From positions 148,661,519 through 148,725,518 of the forward strand of contig NC_134366.1 of the NCBI RefSeq assembly GCF_035582795.1: DNA of 64,000 nucleotides. Direction: 5' to 3'. Origin of the DNA: Mycteria americana (taxonomy: Eukaryota > Chordata > Aves > Ciconiiformes > Ciconiidae). Both the position numbers and the translations under genes were made by a program. The first letter of the stretch is position 1. Each line of letters begins with the position of its first letter. The notes under the pieces are model-generated. The model saw only the letters and a list, made by a program, of their open reading frames with translations. It made no database searches and was not told where the DNA came from. Below, piece after piece: positions 14,501 through 24,900 of the stretch.

Positions 14501-16615
14501 TGGTATTCATCATTCAGTCAACACTGCCTGCTTTGCAGCTTCTCCACAAGTGACTAAACCCCAACAGCATCTCTGCCGATACCAAGCCGTGGTGAGGCAG
14601 AAGTTCCCGGGAGCAGCAGCACTGGGGGACCGGCCACGGCCATCCCCAGTGCAGAGGGCCGTCTTCTTTCCAGGAGTAGCTGCGCACATTCAGGGTTGCT
14701 ATCAGGTTGGAATTCAGCCCAGCGAGGCAGATTTAATGTTGTATTTTATTTTGCCTTGCGTCCGAAACTTTGGGGCAGAAATGCTGTAAAGAGTGCAGTC
14801 ATCAAATTAAATGACAAATAACAACAATGGAAAAATCAATGCTCCGTAAGCAAAGGAGAAAAAGACTTTCAACTAATGCTAGAAGCAAGGTCTAGAGAAG
14901 CAGCAAGGAAGTTTTTTTCAAAAAGGTGAACTACCAGAATATGATTTTGGGGAGGAGTAGGGGAGGTGATAAATGAAAATGGACAAGCTCGGAAACAAAG
15001 GACTGAATGGCAAATAGGGGCCTGAGCAGAATATGAATGGCTAAAACCTACGTAAGGAAAGGTGTGGGTATTATCTATTCCCTGTTTACCTGAAAACTCA
15101 GAGATGTAGAAGGTTTATTTAGCTTTCCCAGACCTGATTTCAAAAAATTTCCAGCATGGTAGTTTATAATTTGGTTTTCTGGTGATTTACAGTTGCTTTG
15201 ACCCCATTTTTCCACTTTTCTGGCGTGGAATGAAAAATGTATATTCACATAATCAAATTCTATACCTTCTGTCACATGCTTTCCTGTATATATGCGTGTG
15301 TATATACCATGTGTATATACCAGAAAAAGTTTCAGATGAGTGTTGGGCCAAGTTCATATGGTTTTGTCCTTATTGTAGCAGATTCATCAGTCCTAGTCAA
15401 GGCTGTTTCAGACTTGAGACCAGTTTTACTCCTATTTGTGCAGAACAGTGCGAATTCGCCTCCTTTCCCTGGCCCACGACTGACAGAAAGTCTGTCTCGG
15501 TGCAAAGCAGGCAATGGTACCAGCTCCTACGATGCTTCGTTACTCCTGTCTGGGAGCAGCACCTTTTGCTTTCACCATTATAGTCAGAATAGGAAAAACA
15601 GGATCAAGTCCAGACAGCTTTAGGCTATGCTGAACAAAAGGTGAATCCTCTATTTTCCTCTCAAAAAAAAAAGGTGAAAACCAGAACAATCTGTTACCTA
15701 GAGGTGACTGAAATCTTTCAATTAGTTTTTTTCCTATGAAAAGGTATATTTTTTATTTGAATAGATAATGACAGGGAATATTTGTTTGAGATTGCAATTT
15801 GGGAAGTTTGACTGAAAAACTCCAAACCCCGTAAACTAAGAGGTTTTGAAGGTTTGGGATTTGGGGCAGGAACTGTACAAAACCTTTTTTCAGTAATGAA
15901 TACAATAACTTTCCTACTAGACCTGGATTTCCACTGAGGTCTAAGGCGGCTACAACAAAGCTGCATGGCGAACCGTGAACCTCTGTAACGCGGCTTCCCT
16001 GGGACAACGCAGTGGTTAAGGGAAAAGCCTGGGTGAATCAAAACAAGATCTACCACAGGAGGTGCCCACAGGGAGAAGGGGCATACAAGAGGATGGAGGG
16101 GGAAAGAAAGGGAAGAAGAGAGGGTAGGAAGTTCCTGTATACCTGAAGCATTCAGGTCATCCCAGTTTCCCCCTGTAGGGCTGCTCGCAGGAGACTGAAA
16201 AGAAACACTTTACATCCTAACCCGCTTCACAAGACTTGTGCATGACCTGATCTGGGGACACGAATTTGGTCCCCAAACTTGCATGCCTTTTATCAGCGCC
16301 ATGCGATTTTATTGTTCTCATGTCTTTGAGTTTTACTGGGTTTGTCGGTTTAAATCAAACAATTAACAACAGAGTGAGGTTTCTATTTGTGGTTTCATTC
16401 CAACATCGATTGCGAAACGTTATAGTGACACCATTCCCTGGGTATCCCAATTATTGCTGCAGATGTACATCTGAACACAATCAGCTTATAAAGCCCTGCT
16501 GTTCATCTGTCTAAAACCAAAGACCAGAAAACAGGCTCCAAAGTGTTTAAGATTTTTTAAAAGAAGGAATGTAAAGGGAAGGAGAGAAACCACCAAGACA
16601 GATTTCTTTTTAAAT
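11501..16615. other. Unique non-coding sequence
   Basis: AT-rich, with short frames only; the two longest (133 codons from 15182 and 128 codons from 15237) overlap each other in different frames. Nothing resembles a known domain. A slightly GC-richer patch lies near 14570-14720. No transposon ends were seen. Confidence 0.55.
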
Positions 16616-17130
16616 TCAGTCCAGATTGGTGTTGCCCAAAAGCTGTTCCCAACAGCTCACAGCTCTACCGCAGCCTTCGCGATAACAGTTGGTGGCCTCA
16701 GTCACATCTTGTTGTTTTCCCCAGTATGCCTCCCTTTGACCCGCAGGAAGGTCACGGGGAGCCTCAGCAGGAGGACAGAGGGTCCTGGGCCCCACAGCAG
16801 CTCCCCCAGGCTCTGCCCCCCAACAGAGGTGCCCAGCAGAGGAGCCGGAGCTGCTCCCTGACAGCAGACGGGCAGAGGGGACCCTCGGGCTACGGGGACG
16901 GAGCATGCATGGGGGACGCAGATTTGCATCGTGCTCCCCGACACCTCATTCAGGGTCCGACTCCCGTGCACTTCTGCCGTGCAGGCAGGGGTGGGTGCTC
17001 AGCCTGCGGTAACCTGCCGCTTCCCTGGGCTCTCGGGCACCCTGCTCAGCGACACGCTCTTCCAGCCTGCCCCACTACCTCATTTCGTGGGCCCGCAGCC
17101 ATCACAGGAAGGCATGCAGCGATATGAATG
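16616..17130. other. GC-rich patch with overlapping open frames on both strands
   Basis: This interval is clearly richer in G and C than its surroundings and is open in several frames at once: 133 codons on plus from 16726, and 96 and 89 codons on minus from 16906 and 16971. The predicted peptides are rich in Pro, Gly, Ser and Arg without a recognisable domain, so the open frames are best explained by a lack of AT-rich stop codons. CpG dinucleotides are present but not dense. It could be an exon of a long non-coding RNA or a regulatory patch; I cannot tell. Confidence 0.4.
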
Positions 17131-18480
17131 ACTGAAAAGTGAATTAATATTAAAATAGTAACAAGCAATTATTTTAATTAGCTCTTCTCGTGACTGAATT
17201 TTCATTGCAAGCTTGCACAACCAAATTACTTCAGTGGGTATGCTGCTGCTTTGTTTCGTAAGGGAGCTCTCGGGCAAAAATGTGGCAGTGTACTTCTAGC
17301 AAATATCACAGATCAATACTCATCTTTTTCCAGACTCAGACTGATTAACATCATGACATACTAACTGTAAAATGAGCACAGTACAATTAATCCTCCCTGT
17401 GTAACAGAAATAACCCATTAACTGAAGCAAAAATACGCAGCGTGTCAACACTGACCAAAAGCTTAGCAAGATGAAAACTGCTGAGCTTGGGTTTGAATCC
17501 AACTCTCAAACCCAAATTTAGCAAGGCAGTAAACAACCAGGAGAATCCATTCGTGTTGTATAACCTCACTGAGCCTGGCACAGTGCTGCGGCTGATTTTG
17601 GGGCTGCGACAGTAGCATTTCGTCCTTACCACGCAGAGGTCATCCTGCCTGGCCCTACATTGGGGAAAGGGAATTGCTCTGGGGGGTCTTTCTGTTTCGC
17701 AGTATAGGTGTGTGAGAAATTTGCCTGTCCCATGGGCAGACTATTCAGTATTTGATATGGGTCAAAATATCTCGCAGGCAAAATATCATTTGTTAAATTA
17801 GTTGGTTTAGGGTTATATTCTTATTTTGCTGAACCAATGAATGCTGCTCTTCAAATCAAGAGAATACAGTAACGGTTTCAACTCTACCGTCCCAATGCCA
17901 TAGCCTGGGAAGGAAGACTGAAAGAAAGTCATATCCAGCAGGATGAAGACACAGAAGAAAATGATCTTCACATTTTGCCTTCCCCAGCCAGACAACTATA
18001 GGAAAACGTGGGTAACAATGCGGTCTGGTGGCAGGTAGGGGCTTACAGGGAACAAAAGCCCCCCGGTGCCCAGCCACGCTGCCCAGGTCTGGCACGGCGG
18101 TGCAGCACGGCCAGGGGCAGCTGCTGCTGCAGGTGGGTCCTCTTGCTGCGAGAAGCTGGATGCCCATGGCTGCCCCAGCCAAACACAGCATCATCGCCAG
18201 CTACAGACCAACAGCAGAGATTACTGGACTCATCAACTACACAGATGTTGGTAGATGACAATAATACTATTACTGGTAATAAAGATACCTTTACTGGTAA
18301 TAATACAGGTAAAGAGAAGGTTAAAAAGTGGGACATCTTCACAGGGAAAGAACTGGGAACAGCTGACCACAGATTGAGTAGATCAGAGCTGAAGAGGTGT
18401 TGCTTATTTTGTCTGTAACCATCTTATGGTATCCAACCTACTCTGGGAAAAAAGGTATCACTTTTATACTATGACTGCGG
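17131..18480. other. Unique non-coding sequence with a small GC-rich patch
   Basis: The stretch 18030-18200 is GC-rich and open in several frames, with no recognisable product. At 18260-18310 a short direct repeat occurs (TTACTGGTAATAA is followed by a second TTTACTGGTAATAA). The adjoining CR1 begins at about 18481. Confidence 0.5.
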
Positions 18481-19147
18481 GTATTGGTTGACAGACAGCT
18501 GAATATGAGCCAGCAGTGTGCCCAGGTGGCCAAGAAAGCCAATGGCATCCTGGCTTGTATCAGAAATAGTGTGGCCAGCAGGACTAGGGAAGTGATTGTC
18601 CCCCTGTACTTGGTACTGGTGAGGCTGCACCTCGAATCCTGTGTTCAGTTTTGGGCCCCCCACTACAAGAGAGACATTGAGGTGCTGGAGCATGTCCAGA
18701 GAAGGGCAACGAAGCTGGTGAAGGGTCTGGAGCACAAGTCTTGTGAGGAGCGGCTGAGGGAATGGGGTTGTTTAGCCTGGAGAAAAGGAGGCTGAGGGGA
18801 GACCTTATCGCTTTCTTCAACTACCTGAAAGGAGGTTGTAGAGAGGTGGGGGTCGGTCTCTTCTCCCAAGTAACAAGTGATAGGACAAGAGGAAATGGCC
18901 TCAAGTTGAGCCAGGGGAGGTTTAGATGGGATATTAGGAAATTTTTCTTCACTGAAAGGGTTGTCAAGCATTGGAACAGGCTGCCCAGGGAGTGGTGGAG
19001 TCACCATCCCTGGAGGTATTTAAAGGACGTGTAGATGTGGTGCTTAGGGACATGGTTTAGTGGTGGACTTGGCAGTGCTAGGTTAACGGTTGGACTTGAT
19101 GATCTTAAAGGTCTTTTCCAACCTAAACAATTCTATGATTCTGTGAT
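18481..19147 (+). mobile_element. CR1 non-LTR retrotransposon, 5'-truncated 3' end
   Basis: The sequence from the [18 protein letters not shown] block onward is the C-terminal part of CR1 ORF2 followed by the CR1 3' UTR, which ends in ATTCTATGATTCTGTGAT. It is nearly identical over most of its length to 21335-21993. Truncation at the 5' end is usual for CR1, which copies itself from the RNA 3' end by target-primed reverse transcription and often stops early. The copy is dead: the reverse transcriptase core is missing and the remaining frame is broken twice (about 18761 and 18990). No target duplication was seen, as is common for CR1. Confidence 0.95.
18484..19063 (+). pseudogene. CR1 ORF2 C-terminal remnant, frameshifted
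   Basis: The first segment (18484-18795) encodes the conserved [16 protein letters not shown] region and then ends in an out-of-frame tail. The second segment continues in another frame from 18762 with [15 protein letters not shown]. Compared with the copy at 21600, one C is missing (GGGAATGGGG instead of GGGAACTGGGG). A second one-base loss near 18990 (CAGGGAGTGG instead of CAGGGAAGTGG) destroys the last part of the frame. There is no catalytic domain. Confidence 0.85.
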
Positions 19148-20457
19148 CACCATATGGACCATAAGCTCTTGACAACTGTGATGTCTGTTTTTGCAGCTAT
19201 GGGTTGCTCAACAAGAAAAGACACAAATAAAGGAGATTAAAGATTGACTCTGAGCTCTCATTGTCTGGGAGCTAAGTCCTACACTGAGAAAGCAAAAGGA
19301 TCGTGAGAACGCTCTCAAGCCTGACCTCAGAAGTGTGGTATTCAGCATCCCTCCCAACAGCCTCCTGCCAAGGCTCCGAATTCACTCTTGGTAGAGGTAG
19401 CAATCAAAGGCAAAAATTGAATATGTCAAGGTGAGGGAAATACTAATATCTCCAGGTACCAGAGTCCATTTTACAGCTGCTTTCTGAGCCAAATACAAAT
19501 TCTGCACTAGCAACGTGAGCAAAGCCACAAGCAAAGAATTACGGAAACCTGGTGCAAATGTAACAAAAGCAGGATAACTGCTTCCAAACCCCCAGGAGTC
19601 AGAGGGGATTTCATTCACATTATATCTTTTAGAAGATAAATAGCTATTTTGAACCATGTTTTAATATGTTTATCAAAGGAAAGATACAAATCCAACAATA
19701 ACATCCCAAATTTCTCACAGATGGAAAACAGGAATCAAAGGGGTTTGCATAGAAATCTGTTGAAGTCAGGTTTTGTTTAGACAGTAATTCCTGCAAAGAA
19801 TCAAACAACTTTCCCCTCCAGTTTTAACTTGGATTGAGCTCTAGACGTTGGAAGCCATCTGTCCTCGCAAATCCAACGCAGACAGAAAACAATCCTGACT
19901 GACTTGATCCAGAAATACATGGTTATTTCAGTACCCATTGCAGAAAAAGGTGCTGGGGTCAAATCATCCCAAGACTATTTCACCACAAAATGGCTACGCC
20001 CCATTTAGACATTTGTAAGAGCGTGGCTGACAAAGTACAGATGGAGTTAAAATGCAAGGGTGAGTGGAAGTCATATTTTATATCAAAACTTAGCTATTAC
20101 TGCTCAGTAGGGTGTGCAGAGGAGCAAGGGAGGTGAGTTTTACCCTTGCTGACTCAGGGAGTGGTAGTGATCATTTAAGCAAGGGGGATGATGCCTTGGC
20201 ATCTTTCAGGTAGGGAAACAGCAGCTGCTTTTACGAGGAGAAATATTCTCAGAAAGAAACAAGTTTGATGAATCGCCCTGACCCCACTAATGGACTAAAG
20301 AGCAATGCTGGCTGGCATGGGGGCGAGATGCTGGCTAATGTGGCTTGCAGCAGCTGCTGAAAGGCAGAGCCTCGGGGAGTCCCCAGTGCCAGCCACCACA
20401 CCATGGCTCACCTGCAGGGAGGCTCTTCACATCTAAACCCCATACAGGTAAGTTTAT
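19148..20457. other. Unique sequence between two CR1 copies
   Basis: No repeat or gene is recognised. The last 60 bases contain an ATG in a good Kozak context (ACACCATGG at 20397-20405) and, 15 codons later, a consensus splice donor CAG|GTAAGT (20446-20454), just before the CR1 boundary. There is no other evidence that this is an exon. Confidence 0.5.
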
Positions 20458-21901
20458 CATATAATCCGGATGGGATCCACCCAAGAGTACTGAGGGAGCT
20501 GGAGGAAGCGCTTACCAAGCCATTTTCAATCCTTTATCAGCAGTTCTGGATAACCAGGGAGGTCCCAGTTGACTGGAGGTTAGGAAACGTGATGCCCATC
20601 TACAAGAAGGGCCAGAAGGAGGATCCAGGGAACTACAGGCCTGTCAGTCTGACCTCGGTGCTGGGCAAGGTTATGGAGCAGATCATCTTGAGTGCCATCA
20701 CATGGCACATACAGGACAACCAGGGGATCAGGCCCAGTCAGCCTGGGTTTATGAAAGGCAGGTCCTGCTTGACCAACCTGATCTCCTTCTATGACAAGGT
20801 GACCCATTTAGTGGATGAGGGAAAGGCTGTGTGGATGTTGTCTACCTGGACGTTAGTAAAGCCTTTGACACCATTTCCCACAGCATTCTCCTGGAGAAAC
20901 TGGCTGCTCATGGCTTGGACGGGTGTACTCTTCGCTGGGTAAAGAACTGGCTGGATGGCCAGGCCCAAAGAGTGGTGGTGAATGGAGTTAAATCCAGTTG
21001 GCGGCTGGTCACAAGCGGTGTTCCCCAGGGCTCTGTGTTGGGGCCAGTTCTGTTTGATATTTTTATCAATGACCTGGACGAAGGGATCGAGTGCACCCTC
21101 AGTAAGTTTGCAGATGACACCAAATTGGCTGGGAGTGTAGATCTGCTTGAGGGTAGGAAGGCTCTGCAGAGGGACCTGGACAGGCTGGATCCATGGGCTG
21201 GGGCCAATTGTATGAGGTTCAACAAGGCTCAGTGCTGGGTCCTGCAGTTGGGTCACAGCAACCCCATGCAACGCTACAGGCTTGGGGAAGAGTGGCTGGA
21301 AAGCTGCCTGGCAGAGAAGGACCTGGGGGTGTTGGTCGATAGCCGGGTGAATATGAGCCAGCAGTGTGCCCAGGTGGCCAAGAAAGCCAATGGCATCCTG
21401 GCTTGTATCAGAAATAGTGTGGCCAGCAGGACTAGGGAAGTGATTGTCCCCCTGTACTTGGTACTGGTGAGGCCACACCTCAAATACTGTGTTCACCCTC
21501 ACTACAAGAGAGACATTGAGGTGCTGGAGCGTGTCCAGAGAAGGGCAATGAAGCTGGTGAAGGGTCTGGAGCAGAAGTCTTATGAGAAGCGGCTGAGGGA
21601 ACTGGGGTTGTTTAGCCCGGAGAAAAGGAGGCTGAGGGGAGACCTTCTCGCTCTCTACAACTACCTGAAAGGAGGTTGTAGCGAGGTGGGGGTTGGTCTC
21701 TTCTCCCAAGTAACAAGCCATAGGACAAGAGGAAATGGCCTCACGTTGCACCAGGGGAGGTTTAGACTGGATATTGGGAAAAATGTCTTCACGGAAAGGG
21801 TTATCAAGCATTGGAACAGGCTGCCCAGGGAAGTGGTTGAGTCACCATTCCTGGAGGTATTTAAAGGACGTGTAGATGTGGTGCTTAGGGACATGGTGTA
21901 G
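20458..21901 (+). pseudogene. CR1 ORF2 reverse transcriptase fragment, one frameshift
   Basis: Non-LTR reverse transcriptase, which copies its own RNA at a nicked target site. In order I see NYRPVSLTSVLGKVMEQI (20632-20685), the GF..GRSCLTNL block, motif A with YLDVSKAFD, motif B with [10 protein letters not shown], and motif C with FADD, which carries the catalytic aspartates. The frame shifts near 20825-20831: two extra bases (GTGTGGATG where GTGGATG is expected) move the reading from the first segment to a second open segment, 20831-21901, 356 codons. A small in-frame deletion near 21493 removes the FWAP part of VQFWAPHYK. The upstream endonuclease domain is missing, so the copy cannot be autonomous. 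Confidence 0.9.
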
Positions 21902-21993
21902 TGGTGGACTTGGCAGTGCTAGGTTAACGGTTGGACTTGATGATCTTAAAGGTCTTTTCCAACCTAAATGATTCTATGATTCCATGATTCTAT
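20458..21993 (+). mobile_element. CR1 non-LTR retrotransposon, best-preserved copy in the window
   Basis: About 1.5 kb of CR1 is present: roughly the reverse transcriptase domain and everything downstream, ending with ATTCTATGATTCCATGATTCTAT. The 5' part of the element (ORF1, endonuclease) is absent, consistent with 5' truncation. The 3' UTR block TGGACTTGATGATCTTAAAGG is shared with the copies at 18481 and, reversed, at 44204. It lies in the same orientation as the 18481 copy, 2.2 kb away. Confidence 0.97.
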
Positions 21994-24900
21994 ATTGTTT
22001 CACATTTTTCAATTGCACACCAATGTTTTATAAACATTTGTAAGTGTGTTATGCAGTTTGAGTACTGTGAATATTTTATCTGTGATTAATTGGCCTGAGT
22101 TGAGAGTAATTTCAAGGCAATAAAATAGAAGAAAAGGCTGAACCTCTGAAGCAGTGTCATATCTTGCCCACACACTCCCCAGAGTATCCAGAGGAAAACA
22201 ATGAAGAGCCCCACAGAAGCTGGCAACGAGAGGGCAGCACCAAGACAGAAGTGTCCTCTGATGGCCAGTGACAACCCCAGCAGACTCTTTGTCCTTCAGC
22301 AGGATGTAGGGAGACACTGAAACCCATAAGCTCCCCAAGGCATTGCTCACAATGATGCTGCTCATAAAAATCTTTATTTTCTACAAAAGGAAAACCAGAG
22401 TCTGACTTCTTAATTAATACTCCAAAGAACAGCATATGAGTAGGAAACAAGCAACTGGCACAAGGAACAGAAGCTGCAAGATATGCAGGCGATTGAACAG
22501 AGCAGGATAAAATCACTCAATCAGGGGCAAAGCCAACAGACTGCCCTAGAAGAGCCTGAAGAGCCTCTCTGGATGGAGGTGAACGTTGCAATCCCTACTT
22601 CTCCAAGCTGCTGCTGGGACAGAAAGAAAAGATCTTGATGAGGATATTGCAATTGGATCCAACACAACCAAAGAATCTTCCAGTTAAGCTGGTCTCAGCA
22701 CCATTGTCCTGAAAATGATCTGATGGGAACTCTTCATGTGGTATAAAAAGCAAAACAAGTGATCAACTGCAGCGACAGACCCCAGCTCCCTTCTCTTCTT
22801 CAATGATTCAGTCTGCTACTGAAAAATAAACAGACAAAAATATTCAAAAAAATATTTTATGTACAAGGAGGCTTTATTTTTGGCCTTCAGTTAGCTTATT
22901 TTTTCCTGGAGGAGCACCACAGGTACCACAACCTAGACCTAGCACACTCTTAAGGTGTTTTTTTTTCAGTCCCATATTGGTACCCATCAGAACCCACTTC
23001 ACTGTTCAAAGTATACATCTTAGCATTACGCTTTCCAGCCTATTAACATGTCGTATTTGCCTTAGAAGAATGTACTGCAAGGGGAAACAAGCAGATGGGG
23101 ATTCACAAAGCTAAGCACAGCCTCACTTTTTACCAAAACCTCCTGCCACCTAAGAACAAGAGGGCAAGCTCTTCTCTGGGGACAGGTCTCCAACCTGTCA
23201 CACCCATGCCTATTTCCCACCTTCCATTGCCCACCCCTTGGCCTGTGCTTAAGTGAAAACTAGCACTTTCCATGTTTCATTTTATCCTGGATCTGGATGA
23301 GAAATGTGAATATTGAACACTTTCAGAGAGCAAACAATGCCAGTAAGGGGAGATTGTCCTTTGTGACAGTTCATCTGGCCAGAGTCTTGCCATGTGTGAG
23401 ACACAAGGAACCAAGCTCCCTGATGACAACTTCCCCGGCTGTCCTAAGGAGATCCGACTGAATGCTGAGCTGATATGAGCCAGAAATAAGCTAGGATTGT
23501 TCAACAAACTCAAATATTTTAATTTAGAAAAAAAAAAACCCTCACATCTTTTTTTTAACCTTCATTTTTCCATTGACAATAATTTCTGAAGAAACTTGCT
23601 GAATAAGGATACTGATTCTCTGGGATTGAGGGGGGGGTGGGGGGAACCAAAAGGGAGAAAGAGAAGAGGGACATCGGATGTGGGGCTGGAGGGGGAAGTC
23701 ATGAGAGAAAAGCGTAGGGAGCTGCCAGATTTGCTGAAACCTCTGCTGGCTTGCCAAATGAATCAGACCACAGAATATTGAATTAGGAAGACTTATGACT
23801 GGGAATTTGAGGAAGTTACCTGTGATACAAAATATGTTATGTGAATGAGATCTCTTCTGTTCTATTGACAGAAGCGTATAATGAGCTGGGAGCCGAGTCC
23901 CCTCTGCATTACCTTTCTGGAGATGCTCTGTTTGACTGACAGCTGAGCTGGAGCGAGCCAGCCACAGGGAAAACGAGGGCAGCACGCTCTCAGGAGCTAC
24001 AGAGCAGTCTTCTGTGTGAAACTTTCTGAAACTTAGGAAGCTGAAAAGGGAAAAAAAAAAAAAAAAAGTAAAGCAAATACAAACTTTCCTTCTCCCCTTC
24101 CATCGCTAAACTGACATACGCGCGCGCACACGTGCAGGGGAGCCTCAGAGTCTTTCAGGCACCTGGGAGGGCTGGAGCAAAGGTCACGGAGTCCACATCT
24201 ATTTACCCAGCATCTGCTGCAAGAAATACAGAAAGGCTCCATTGGCGTCTGGCAGCATGAAGAGCTATCAGGCTACCGTTTTCATAGAGGCTTCCAAAAT
24301 ACACTGGGGCATTAGATCCTTCCCCGGTATCGTACCAAATTGTACCCCAGGATGGTTGGTTGCTCTAAAAAGCTAGCCAAAAAATGCCTCCTATGTAGCG
24401 TGATCCGCAGGTGACACGAAGGTGTCACAGCTGTCTCTACAGCACCTTCCCCGAGCCCCTTCCCCACCCAGGGGCACGTGCCACGTCCAGAGCAGGGCCC
24501 AGGGCTCCTCTGCCCCACACCGAGTAGCCTCACAGCAGGGAAGCGCACAGGGAGCCCATGGGGCTACCACTTCTGTGCCACATCCTGCGCTTGGCAGCAA
24601 GCAGCGTGGCTCTGGCCGATAGTATACTGTGGGTTTCATCACTCAAAGCAATTTACAGCAGTGTAATTATTCTCTCCACCTTATACACGGGGTTTTCATC
24701 GCTAGCCACAGGGACTGGACATGGACAAAAAGCTCCGTCTTGCTTACACCAGCACTCGTGCCATCTTTAAATTACACAGTTGCAGAGGAGTGAGTCAGCT
24801 CCCTGAGTTCACACCTGCACGTGCAGGATGCAGAGGGCTACCTACCTGCTTTGCAATGAAAGAAGAAGCCAGCCCAGGTGCTTCCACAGATTTATAACCC

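Noticed and set aside
16726..17127. 133-codon Pro/Gly-rich frame as a possible gene
   Set aside because: Two minus-strand frames are open over the same bases and no domain or splice structure is visible. Base composition explains it.
20789..21811. 340-codon open frame on the minus strand
   Set aside because: It is the antisense shadow of CR1 ORF2 on the plus strand, whose reverse transcriptase motifs are unmistakable. Similar antisense frames occur over every young CR1 copy here.
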